From an uncultured Faecalibacterium sp. (lineage in GTDB: Bacteria > Bacillota > Clostridia > Oscillospirales > Ruminococcaceae): a stretch of 25,961 bases of DNA. Position 1 is the stretch's first letter. Each line of letters begins with the position of its first letter. Positions 7,467 to 14,751 of this stretch are shown here, in pieces. Both the position numbers and the translations under genes were made by a program. Where the stretch lies: positions 1 to 25,961 of the forward strand of contig UQGD01000031.1 in NCBI GenBank assembly GCA_900540455.1, given 5' to 3'. The notes under the pieces were generated by a model. It was not told the origin of the DNA. It was given only the letters and a program-made list of their open reading frames with translations, and ran no database searches.

Positions 7467-8885
7467 TTGGTTTTCAGCACCATCATGTTCCTGTTCCGGT
7501 TTTTGCCCATCACCTTGGCGCTGTACTACCTGGTGCCCCCCAAGCTGAAAAACACCGTGCTGTTTATCTGCAGCCTGGTGTTCTATTGCTGGGGCGAGGT
7601 GCGCTTCTTCCCCGTTATGCTGTCGCTGATCCTGCTGAACTATGTCTGCGGACTGGCCATCCAGCATTTTGACCAGCGGCCCGGACTGCGCCGCTTCTTC
7701 CTGATCGCAGCGCTGGTCGGCAGCTTAGGGATGCTGTTCTACTTCAAGTACGCAAACTTTGTGCTGGAAAGCGCCAATGCCCTGCTGGGCACTTCCTTCG
7801 CCCCCATCCAGGGCATCCAGGTGCTGCCCCTGGGCATCAGCTTCTACACCTTCCAGACCTTGTCCTACTCCATCGACGTCTACCGCCGGGATGTGCCCGC
7901 CGAGCGCAACATCATCGACTTTGGCGCATATGTGGTCATGTTCCCGCAGCTGATCGCCGGCCCCATCGTCAAATACCGGGACGTATCCAACCAGCTGCAC
8001 GTCTATAAGGGCCGCTACTGCGCCTCTCAGATCGAGGAAGGCATGACCCTGTTCACCTTCGGTCTGGCCAAAAAGGTCCTGCTGGCGGATGCCATCGGCG
8101 CCCTGTGGACCGATATCATCGGCATTGCCGACAGCCCCTCCACCACCTTCGTGGGCCTGGCCAACGCCTCCACCCCGCTGGTATGGCTGGGCATCCTGGC
8201 TTACTCTCTCCAGCTGTATTTTGACTTTTCCGGCTACTCTATGATGGGCATCGGCATGGGCAAGATGCTGGGGTTCGACTTCCCGCAGAACTTCAATTAC
8301 CCCTATATCTCCGCCTCCATCACCGAATTCTGGCGGCGCTGGCACATGACCCTGTCCGGCTGGTTCCGGGAATATGTGTATATCCCCCTGGGCGGCAACC
8401 GCAAGGGCCTGAAACGCCAGATCCTGAACCTGTTCATCGTGGAGCTGCTTACCGGCATCTGGCATGGCGCCAACTGGAACTTTATCTGCTGGGGCCTGTA
8501 CTACTTTGTGCTGCTGGCGGTGGAAAAACTGTTCCTGCTGCCTTACCTGAAACGCGGCCGCATCTGGCCCCACCTGTACACACTGTTCTTTGTGGTGGTG
8601 GGCTGGGCCATGTTCGTGGGCAATGACCCCGGCGTGGAGTTCGGGCTGCTGTTCCAGCGGCTGTTTATCCCCACCGGCGGTGTATCGCCGCTGTACTTCC
8701 TGCGCAACTACGGTGTGCTGCTGGTCGTGTCGGTGGTATGCTGCACCCCGCTGATCGAAAAGCTGTGGGACAAGCTGCGCAGCCACACCCTGACCCGGGT
8801 GGGCACCGTCCTGCTGCTGCTGACCGTCTCCACCGCTTATGTGGTGGGCAGCACCAACAGCCCGTTCCTGTATTTCAACTTCTGA
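7467..8885 (+). CDS. MBOAT family membrane-bound O-acyltransferase (DltB/AlgI-like)
   Basis: A 472-residue polytopic enzyme that probably moves an acyl group, usually acetyl, across the membrane onto an extracellular polymer or glycan. MBOAT hallmarks are present: the N-terminal VFSTIMFLFRFLPITLALYY, the segment TEFWRRWHMTLSGWFREYVY followed by PLGGNR, and the catalytic histidine in WHGANWN (His333). The start is a TTG at 7467. GGAGG lies 9 nt upstream and the resulting N-terminus matches the family, whereas the next ATG (7485) would cut it. The gene is followed after 19 nt by the DHHW gene, its usual partner. The acyl donor and acceptor cannot be read from sequence. No dltA or dltC is present, so this is not a teichoic-acid D-alanylation operon. 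Confidence 0.9.
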   Translation: MVFSTIMFLFRFLPITLALYYLVPPKLKNTVLFICSLVFYCWGEVRFFPVMLSLILLNYVCGLAIQHFDQRPGLRRFFLIAALVGSLGMLFYFKYANFVLESANALLGTSFAPIQGIQVLPLGISFYTFQTLSYSIDVYRRDVPAERNIIDFGAYVVMFPQLIAGPIVKYRDVSNQLHVYKGRYCASQIEEGMTLFTFGLAKKVLLADAIGALWTDIIGIADSPSTTFVGLANASTPLVWLGILAYSLQLYFDFSGYSMMGIGMGKMLGFDFPQNFNYPYISASITEFWRRWHMTLSGWFREYVYIPLGGNRKGLKRQILNLFIVELLTGIWHGANWNFICWGLYYFVLLAVEKLFLLPYLKRGRIWPHLYTLFFVVVGWAMFVGNDPGVEFGLLFQRLFIPTGGVSPLYFLRNYGVLLVVSVVCCTPLIEKLWDKLRSHTLTRVGTVLLLLTVSTAYVVGSTNSPFLYFNF

Positions 8886-8904
8886 TAAAGGAGGTATCCG
8901 CCGG

Positions 8905-10083
8905 ATGGATCAACATTCCCACCCCGGTATCCTGCGCAGACTGGGCCGCTACCCGGTGCTCGCAGCCTTTACCCTGTTTTTTGCCGCCTTGTTTGCGCTG
9001 GATCTGCTTACGCCGGACCGCACTTACAGCGAGATGGAAAACACCACCCTGACCCAGCGCCCCCACCTGACCGCTTTGTCGGCCAAGGGGCTGAACGATT
9101 ATTTTACCGACTACACCCAGTACGTCAAAGACCAGGTCTTTGCCCGGGACCAGTGGATCGGCCTGCAGAGCGTGGTGGAGACCACCCTGCTGCAAAAGAC
9201 CGAGAGCGGCGGCATCCTGCTGGGGCAGCAGGGACAGATGTTCCCCCGCCACTACGGCCTGCTGTCCAGCGAGAAACGCACCCTGCCCAAAAACACCGCC
9301 GCCCTGACGGCTCTGTGCCAGCGCTGGCCCGGCCGTGTAAACGTGATGCTGGCCCCTTCGGCCTCCACGATCTACCCGGAAAACCTGCCGGCCCACGCCC
9401 CCGTGCTGGAGGAGGGCGGCTACCTGGCCCAGCTGGCCCAGTCGGTCACCGACGCTGGCGGCCGCTGGCTGGACCTGTCCGCTGCGCTGGAACCGCATAA
9501 GCAGGAGTATATTTACTACCGCACCGACCACCACTGGACCACGCTGGGCGCCTATTATGCCTACCAGCAGCTGTGCGATGCCCTGGGCATGACCCCCTTT
9601 GACCGGGACGCCCATACCGCCCGCAGCATCCAGGATTTTTACGGCACCCACTATTCCAAGGCCCGCACCTGGAACGCACAGCCCGATACGCTGACCTGGT
9701 ACGACCTGGACAACCCCCTGACCATCTACCAGGTCACCGCCCCCGGTCAGCCCGAAACCGGCGAGACCACCACCCTGTACGCCGAGGACAAGCTGGACAC
9801 CTACGACAAGTACGCCATGTTCCTCCATGGCAACAACGGCCTGAGCCGCATTGAAGGCGATGGAGAGGGCCGCATCCTGGTGCTGAAGGACAGCTACGCC
9901 AACTGCTTTGTGCCGTATCTGACCGCCAACTTTGCCCAGATCGACATTGTGGACTTCCGCAACTACAACTACGGCCTGGATGCCCTGGACGCCGACAACC
10001 ACTACGACCAGGTGCTGGTGCTGTACAGCTTTGACAGCTTTAAGAGCGACCCCTATTTCTACCGGGCCGGTATCCCCGGCTGA
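8905..10083 (+). CDS. DHHW-motif protein, extracytoplasmic partner of MBOAT acyltransferase
   Basis: A 392-residue protein with one N-terminal membrane anchor (about residues 17-33, AAFTLFFAALFALDLL) and an extracytoplasmic domain. The eponymous motif DHHW is at 208-211 within TDHHWTTLGAYYAY. This resembles the catalytic Asp/His arrangement of AlgJ/AlgX and other SGNH-like acetyltransferase partners. Further on, VLKDSYANCFVPYL matches the conserved serine-containing block of this class. It probably completes transfer of the acyl group from the MBOAT protein to its acceptor outside the cell. AAAGGAGG lies 12 nt before ATG 8905. It is the last gene before a strong terminator. Confidence 0.87.
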   Translation: MDQHSHPGILRRLGRYPVLAAFTLFFAALFALDLLTPDRTYSEMENTTLTQRPHLTALSAKGLNDYFTDYTQYVKDQVFARDQWIGLQSVVETTLLQKTESGGILLGQQGQMFPRHYGLLSSEKRTLPKNTAALTALCQRWPGRVNVMLAPSASTIYPENLPAHAPVLEEGGYLAQLAQSVTDAGGRWLDLSAALEPHKQEYIYYRTDHHWTTLGAYYAYQQLCDALGMTPFDRDAHTARSIQDFYGTHYSKARTWNAQPDTLTWYDLDNPLTIYQVTAPGQPETGETTTLYAEDKLDTYDKYAMFLHGNNGLSRIEGDGEGRILVLKDSYANCFVPYLTANFAQIDIVDFRNYNYGLDALDADNHYDQVLVLYSFDSFKSDPYFYRAGIPG

Positions 10084-10097
10084 TCCGTGCCCCTTGC

Positions 10098-10142
10098 CCG
10101 CCCCCTGCTGTGCGCCTTTGCCCGCAGCAGGGGGCGGTTTTT
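10098..10142 (+). terminator. Intrinsic terminator of the MBOAT-DHHW operon
   Basis: CGCCCCCTGCTG (10099-10110) pairs with CAGCAGGGGGCG (10125-10136), extended by one further C-G pair, followed by TTTTTAT. It begins 15 nt after the DHHW stop. Confidence 0.9.
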
Positions 10143-10284
10143 ATGCACCGCTTTTTCTTTGCCATGCCCCCTGTCAGAGGGCAAAAATCTTGTGTCCAAG
10201 CCAATTATTGCAGACTTTTTTCACAAAGATTTCGATGGTTTTTCATGCGACATTCTGTATTTTCAATATTTCACTTCCCCCCTC

Positions 10285-10313
10285 TTGCAGAAACCCGACG
10301 AGTGTAGTAAAAT
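10285..10313 (+). promoter_or_regulatory. Sigma-A promoter of the first GG-leader peptide gene
   Basis: -35 TTGCAG (10285-10290), 17-nt spacer, -10 TAAAAT (10308-10313). The upstream 10190-10280 stretch is markedly A+T-rich for this genome and contains no gene. It could hold regulator or UP-element contacts, but no clear operator repeat was seen. Confidence 0.7.
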
Positions 10314-10320
10314 AACAATA

Positions 10321-10351
10321 CAGAGGCGTTTACCAGTTTCTACCGCCTCTG
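10321..10351 (+). other. Hairpin at the expected 5' end of the peptide mRNA
   Basis: CAGAGGCG (10321-10328) and CGCCTCTG (10344-10351) form a perfect 8-bp stem with a 15-nt loop, starting 7 nt after the -10. It would sit at the very 5' end of the transcript, ahead of a further 76-nt leader. No T-run follows. Confidence 0.5.
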
Positions 10352-10427
10352 CCTGACTCGATACCGGACACTGCGCAGGAGCTGCCTTTGCCCCGTATGC
10401 GAGAATTTTGGTCGAAGGAGTGATACC

Positions 10428-10811
10428 ATGGAGAATAAAATGATGCTGCCCGCAAGCTGTGAGCGAATGAGGGAAGAAGAAATGACCTATGTGGTCGGCG
10501 GTGCGTCCGAATCCAACGAGGGCATTCTGGGCGGTATGTTTGCCACCGGCAGCGTTGTGGGTCTGGCTGCGGCTATTCTGTCCATCGGCAACATGGTCTG
10601 GGCCATTGGCACTACCCGTGATTGGATCCATCGCAACAAGACCACTACCGACAACCCCGTTACCGATGCGCTTGACCTGGCGGTCAAGGGCGTGGATGAT
10701 GCCATTTCCTACGCAAGCCGCTCGCTGTGGAACGCAGTGGTCACTGTGTACACCACGATGAACCTGAGCACCTGGTGGCCTGTTACCGCCATTGCCTGGA
10801 TCACGGCTTGA
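10428..10811 (+). CDS. Double-glycine leader peptide, putative bacteriocin/RiPP-like precursor (copy 1)
   Basis: A 127-residue precursor. Residues 1-25 look like a GG-type leader ending EEEMTYVVGG, cleavable by a C39 peptidase-ABC exporter. The 102-residue core begins ASESNEG, has a hydrophobic glycine-rich segment (about 32-60), a charged middle (TTRDWIHRNK) and an amphipathic to hydrophobic tail (90-127) with three Trp after residue 115. The leader shares 16 of its first 27 positions with the neighbouring peptide, and the motif SxSLxNxV (97-104) recurs in all three family members here. AAGGAG lies 7 nt before the ATG. There is no modification enzyme, immunity gene or exporter within the window. 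Secretion is inferred from the leader. It could instead be a signal or surface peptide. I do not recognise a named family. Confidence 0.75.
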   Translation: MENKMMLPASCERMREEEMTYVVGGASESNEGILGGMFATGSVVGLAAAILSIGNMVWAIGTTRDWIHRNKTTTDNPVTDALDLAVKGVDDAISYASRSLWNAVVTVYTTMNLSTWWPVTAIAWITA

Positions 10812-10879
10812 ACCCTTTCCGCATAGCATATGTTCCAATACGGCCAGCCGCTCGTTTTTCCGGCAGAGCGGCACCGCCG

Positions 10880-10908
10880 TTGAAACAACCGCCGGAACCT
10901 ATTAAAAC
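10880..10908 (+). promoter_or_regulatory. Sigma-A promoter of the second GG-leader peptide gene
   Basis: -35 TTGAAA (10880-10885), 17-nt spacer, -10 TAAAAC (10903-10908), between the two peptide genes. A GCCGCTC/GAGCGGC hairpin lies just upstream but lacks a T-run, so read-through from copy 1 is also possible. Confidence 0.6.
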
Positions 10909-10944
10909 AGGACTTTGGATCCTATTTGATTTAAGGAGGACACC

Positions 10945-11271
10945 ATGGAAAAGACTTTGATGATGCCTGCATCCTATAATGTGATGAATGAGCAGGAAAT
11001 GACCTATACCCAGGGCGGCGCATCCGCTTTTGAGGCTCTGGTGGCTTGGATCATCCCCCCGTACGGCTGGTACAAGGGCCTGACCGCTGTGCGTGATTAC
11101 CGCCGTCAGCATCCCAACAACTGGGTCGATACCGGTCTGAATGCCCTGAACCGCCATATGTCCAGCAGCCTGCCCAACATGGTGTATGACCTGGCTTGCG
11201 CTACCTACGTGGTCGGCTCCAGCCTGACCGGTGTGGGCCTGATCGTCAACACCCTGCTCGTCTTGTCCTGA
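10945..11271 (+). CDS. Double-glycine leader peptide, putative bacteriocin/RiPP-like precursor (copy 2)
   Basis: A 108-residue paralogue of the upstream peptide. The leader is again exactly 25 residues (MEKTLMMPASYNVMNEQEMT then YTQGG) and the core (83 residues) starts ASAFEALVAW. The core has an aromatic hydrophobic segment with PPYGWY (about 30-45), a basic middle (VRDYRRQHP, close in position to TTRDWIHRN of copy 1), the shared motif SSSLPNMV (73-80) and a hydrophobic C-terminal helix (83-108) with glycine spacing. AAGGAGG lies 5 nt before the ATG. A strong terminator follows at 11329. The leader is far better conserved than the core, the usual pattern for precursors sharing one exporter. 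The pair could be two components of one activity or two independent peptides. Confidence 0.75.
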   Translation: MEKTLMMPASYNVMNEQEMTYTQGGASAFEALVAWIIPPYGWYKGLTAVRDYRRQHPNNWVDTGLNALNRHMSSSLPNMVYDLACATYVVGSSLTGVGLIVNTLLVLS

Positions 11272-11328
11272 TCTGCCCTGTCTGACCGTTCCATAACGGT
11301 TCCGCTGGGATAGACCAAAGAGCGATAC

Positions 11329-11373
11329 CGGGCGGCAGCCAGCCTGATACAGGCAGGCTGCCGCCTGTTTTTT
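11329..11373 (+). terminator. Intrinsic terminator after the second peptide gene
   Basis: CGGGCGGCAGCC pairs with GGCTGCCGCCTG, with the inner AGCCTG/CAGGC pairing adding stem, then TTTTTT. It stands between the intact copy 2 and the decayed third copy. Confidence 0.85.
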
Positions 11374-11402
11374 ATCTGCGCTCCACCGGCCCTGCTGGGC
11401 CT

Positions 11403-11552
11403 TGGCTGTATAAGGTGCTGGAGAGGGCCGTCAACGACACCACTGCATACATGACCAGCTCCCTGTTCAACTGCGTACGGGGCGTCGTCACCGCTATGCA
11501 GCTCACCAGCCTTTTCCCCATTACCGCTGTGGGCTGGCTGACTGCGCTGTAA
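11403..11552 (+). pseudogene. Decayed third GG-leader peptide (C-terminal remnant)
   Basis: An open frame ending TAA at 11550-11552 encodes WLYKVLERAVNDTTAYMTSS, then LFNCVRGVVTAMQL and a tail with FPITAVGWLTAL. Aligned without gaps to the last 39 residues of copy 1, I count 17 identities, including TSSLFNCV against SRSLWNAV and PITAVGWLTA against PVTAIAWITA. No leader, no GG site and no start with ribosome site precede it; the region upstream is the copy 2 terminator. So the 5' half has been lost. It is followed 40 nt on by another terminator that was probably its own. Confidence 0.7.
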
Positions 11553-11592
11553 GCCCGGAGCACTGCTGTCCCAAAGACACCAAAGCAGAATA

Positions 11593-11645
11593 AAAGGCAT
11601 CCCGCCGCCCCTATCCAAGGGAACGGCGGGATGCCTTTCTTTTTA
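11593..11645. terminator. Bidirectional intrinsic terminator between peptide locus and clpE
   Basis: AAAGGCATCCCGCCG (11593-11607) pairs perfectly with CGGCGGGATGCCTTT (11624-11638). T-runs follow on the plus strand (TTTCTTTTTATTTT) and, more weakly, on the minus strand (TTTTATTCT). It therefore serves both the plus-strand peptide locus and the minus-strand operon ending in clpE. Confidence 0.9.
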
Positions 11646-11689
11646 TTTTCTCAGCCTTTTATCCGGGCAGCGGCAGTGCGGCTGCCGGG

Positions 11690-14011
11690 TCAGCGCAGAA
11701 CGATCTGTCCGTTTTCGTCGGCATCCACCGTCAGGCTTCCGCCTGCGGCCAGCTTGCCGTCGATCAGCATCTCTGCTGCGGGGTCCTCCACCGCCTTGCG
11801 GATGGCACGGCGCAGGTCACGGGCGCCGAATTTGCCGCCCTGGCTCTGCTCCACCAGCGCTTTGAGCGCCGCCGGGGTATAGCTGTAGGCAATGGCCTTG
11901 GCCTGCATACCGGGCTTGTATTCGTCCAGCATCAGTGCGGCAATGCCCTCCAGGGTCTCCGGGCTCAGCGGCTCAAAGCAGATCACCTCGTCCACACGGC
12001 CCAAAAATTCCGGCCGCAGGAACTGGCTCAGTGCCTTGCGGGTCTTTTCCTCACTGCGCTGGGCCTCGCTCTTATTAAAGCCCAGGCTCCCGCTGGTAGA
12101 ATCGCTGCTGCCCGCATTGGAGGTCATGCAGATCACCGTGTTGGAGAAATCCACCGTGCGGCCCTGGGCATCGTTGATCTTGCCCTCGTCCAGGATCTGC
12201 AGCAGGATGTTCATGACATCGGGGTGCGCTTTTTCGATCTCGTCAAACAGCACCACACTGTACGGGCGGCGGCGCACCTTCTCGGTGAGCTGGCCTGCCT
12301 CCTCGTAGCCCACATAGCCCGGAGGCGAGCCGATCATCCGGGAGACGGCATACTTTTCCATATACTCGCTCATATCCAGGCGGATCAGCGGGTCCGGGCC
12401 GTCAAACAACTGGCTGGCCAGCTGCTTGACCAGCTCGGTCTTGCCCACACCGGTGGGGCCTACAAAGATAAAGCTGGCGGGACGGCGGCGGCCGGACAGG
12501 TCTGCCCGGCTGCGCTTGATGGCCTGCGCCACCAGGTGCACGGCTTTATCCTGGCCGATGATCTTCTGCTTCAGGGCGCTTTCCAGCCCGGCCAGCTTGA
12601 CGAACTCGGTCTCCCGGATCTTGACCGCCGGGATGCCGGTCCACAGCTCGATGACCTTGGCTACATCCTCCATGGTCACCTGGATCTCGCTGGCCGCTGC
12701 CTGGCAGGCGGGCAGCTCATTTTCCAGCTGTGCAATGCGGGTCTTGCGCTGGGCCACCTGCTCGTAGTCGATGGCCTCGTTGACGCTGGCCGTCTCCACC
12801 GACTGCTCCTCCTGCCGCAGGGTCTCCAGCTCCTTCTCCATAGACAGATACTGAGAGATCACCGGGTGGGCCAGGTTACAGCAGGCACAGGCTTCGTCCA
12901 GCAGGTCAATGGCCTTATCCGGCAGGTAGCGGTCGGTGATATACCGCTCGCTCAGGGTGACGATGGCGCTGAGCACATCGGCAGGCACCTGCACATGATG
13001 ATGCGCCTCGTAATAGCGCTTGATGCCGTTCATCACTGCCAGGGTGTCCGCCACGCTGGGCTCCTCCACCCGCACCGGCTGGAACCGGCGTTCCAGGGCC
13101 TGGTCCTTCTCGATATACTTGCGGTACTCGTTAAAGGTCGTAGCGCCAATGACCTGGATCTCCCCGCGGGAGAGGGCAGGCTTGAGGATGTTGCCCGCAT
13201 TCATAGCGCCTTCGCTCTCGCCTGCGGAGGTGATGGTGTGGATCTCGTCAATGAACAGGATCACATTGCCCGCAGCCTTGACCTCTGCCAGCAGGCTCTT
13301 GACCCGCTGCTCGAACTGGCCCCGGAACTGGGTGCCAGCCACCAGACTGGTGAGGTCCAGCAGGAAGATCTCCTTGTCCTTCAGCCCGGCAGGCACCTCG
13401 CCCTTGGCGATGCGCTGGGCGATGCCCTCTGCAATGGCGGTCTTGCCCACGCCCGCCTCACCGATCAGGCAGGGATTGTTCTTCTGGCGGCGGCTCAGGA
13501 TCTGGATGGTGCGGTAGATCTCCCGGTCACGGCCGATGATCTCGTCCAGGCGGCCCTCCCGGGCTTTGCGGGTCAGATCCTCACAATAGGTGTCCAGGAA
13601 CTTGCGGCGGGGCTTTTTGCCCTTTTTGCCGCCGTCTCCCTTGGGGGTCTCCCCGCCGGCCTTCTCCGCTCCATCCGTGACCCCCAGGGGGAAGGTGGCG
13701 CTGGAGCCGGGCACCAGGTCCTCGCCATCCTCTCCCTCCGGGCCGTCCGGGTCCTGTCCGGGCAGGCCCATGTTCATCATCATGGACAGGGGGTTTGCGT
13801 CCCCCAGTTCCTCCATCATGCTCTCCATCCGGTCTTCCATATTGTCCAGGTCCTGCTCCGACATCCCGAACTGCTTCATCAGATCGTCCACCGGCTTGAT
13901 ATGCAGCTCCCGGGCGCAGTGCAGGCAGTAGCCCTCCTGCTTCATCTGGCTGTTCTCCATCCGCTGGATGAAGATGATCGCCGGGCGTTTTTTGCATCGA
14001 ATACAAACCAT
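11690..14011 (-). CDS. clpE: ClpE-type AAA+ unfoldase with N-terminal zinc finger
   Basis: A 773-residue class-1 Clp ATPase that unfolds proteins for degradation by ClpP. In place of the Clp-N repeat domain it has a C4 zinc finger (Cys3, Cys6, Cys29, Cys32), the ClpE hallmark. A Gly/Asp/Lys-rich linker (about 80-136) follows. AAA-1 has Walker A GEAGVGKT (184-191) and Walker B ILFIDE (251-256). A middle coiled coil (about 390-435) is next. AAA-2 has Walker A GPTGVGKT (518-525) and Walker B VVLFDE (586-591). LGF at 643-645 is the ClpP-docking loop. AAGGAGG lies 7 nt before the ATG. It is the last gene of a long operon, 27 nt after the CvpA-like gene. No CtsR or CIRCE operator was recognised, unlike classical heat-shock clpE. 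Confidence 0.87.
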   Translation of the reverse strand: MVCIRCKKRPAIIFIQRMENSQMKQEGYCLHCARELHIKPVDDLMKQFGMSEQDLDNMEDRMESMMEELGDANPLSMMMNMGLPGQDPDGPEGEDGEDLVPGSSATFPLGVTDGAEKAGGETPKGDGGKKGKKPRRKFLDTYCEDLTRKAREGRLDEIIGRDREIYRTIQILSRRQKNNPCLIGEAGVGKTAIAEGIAQRIAKGEVPAGLKDKEIFLLDLTSLVAGTQFRGQFEQRVKSLLAEVKAAGNVILFIDEIHTITSAGESEGAMNAGNILKPALSRGEIQVIGATTFNEYRKYIEKDQALERRFQPVRVEEPSVADTLAVMNGIKRYYEAHHHVQVPADVLSAIVTLSERYITDRYLPDKAIDLLDEACACCNLAHPVISQYLSMEKELETLRQEEQSVETASVNEAIDYEQVAQRKTRIAQLENELPACQAAASEIQVTMEDVAKVIELWTGIPAVKIRETEFVKLAGLESALKQKIIGQDKAVHLVAQAIKRSRADLSGRRRPASFIFVGPTGVGKTELVKQLASQLFDGPDPLIRLDMSEYMEKYAVSRMIGSPPGYVGYEEAGQLTEKVRRRPYSVVLFDEIEKAHPDVMNILLQILDEGKINDAQGRTVDFSNTVICMTSNAGSSDSTSGSLGFNKSEAQRSEEKTRKALSQFLRPEFLGRVDEVICFEPLSPETLEGIAALMLDEYKPGMQAKAIAYSYTPAALKALVEQSQGGKFGARDLRRAIRKAVEDPAAEMLIDGKLAAGGSLTVDADENGQIVLR

Positions 14012-14038
14012 AGCGTCCCCTCCTTGCTCCCGCCCGGC

Positions 14039-14740
14039 TCAATGCGGCACAAACGGGTTTACCATATTGAACATTTGATAAAAAACGCTGTCCCCTAAGA
14101 CAGCCTCATTCAGTGCCGAAAGGCTGCCGCCGGTCACGACCACCAGCGCCCACAGCACACACAGCACAAGATATAGGTCTACCAGGCCGGTGATCCCTCC
14201 GGCCAAAAACCCCAGGCCCCGGTTCACTGCCCCGATCAGCGGCAGCTTATTGACCAGCCCCAGCACCGTGACCAGCAGGCTCACCAGCATCCGCAGCAGG
14301 CCGTAGATCACAAAAAACAGCGCCAGAGACAGCACCGGGGTCAGCAGCGGTTCCAGCACGCCGTGGACCACCGTGTCCGCCAGCGCAGCGGCGTTGCTCT
14401 CCAGCAGCGCCTGCAAAGAGCGCTCGCAGGCTTCCACCACCGGATCCCGCAGGCTGGCGGGCAAAAAACCGGCATATTGCCGGGCCACAGCGTCCAGGTC
14501 CAGTATCCCGCCCTCTGCCAGGCTGGCTGCCACCTGCGTGCGCAGCCCTCCGGCCAGAAACTGCTGGAATACCCATCCTGCCGAAACTGCGGAGAGCCGC
14601 CAGGCCCCCAGCAGGCTGAACAGGTTGCCTGTCAGCTGGATGATGGAGGCCAGCAGCCCCTTGCGGGCATACCGCACCGCCAGCACCAGCCAGACCACTG
14701 TGCATATGATATCAAAAAGAAATGACGGATTCTTGAACAT
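14039..14740 (-). CDS. CvpA-family membrane protein
   Basis: A 233-residue integral membrane protein with about four hydrophobic segments: residues 7-24 (FDIICTVVWLVLAVRYARKG), 33-50, the region LSLALFFVIYGLLRMLVSLL and a C-terminal VDLYLVLCVLWALVVV. The opening, with an aspartate in the first helix and RKG after it, and the RPLIGAVNRGLGFLAGG-like loop (here LPLIGAVNRGLG) fit the CvpA/colicin V production family, whose role in envelope homeostasis is poorly defined. The start ATG 14740 is chosen because AAAGGGG precedes it; the frame otherwise runs into the upstream gene. It lies 11 nt after the DUF5711 gene and shares its transcript. Confidence 0.75.
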   Translation of the reverse strand: MFKNPSFLFDIICTVVWLVLAVRYARKGLLASIIQLTGNLFSLLGAWRLSAVSAGWVFQQFLAGGLRTQVAASLAEGGILDLDAVARQYAGFLPASLRDPVVEACERSLQALLESNAAALADTVVHGVLEPLLTPVLSLALFFVIYGLLRMLVSLLVTVLGLVNKLPLIGAVNRGLGFLAGGITGLVDLYLVLCVLWALVVVTGGSLSALNEAVLGDSVFYQMFNMVNPFVPH

Positions 14741-14751
14741 GAGCGGCCCCT

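Noticed and set aside
7467..10083. dlt operon for teichoic acid D-alanylation
   Set aside because: No DltA ligase or DltC carrier is encoded, and the partner has the DHHW motif, not DltD features.
12224..14098. 624-codon open frame antisense to clpE
   Set aside because: High G+C third positions of clpE create stop-free complementary frames. The product is His/Leu/Gln-rich without domains, and no ribosome site is present.
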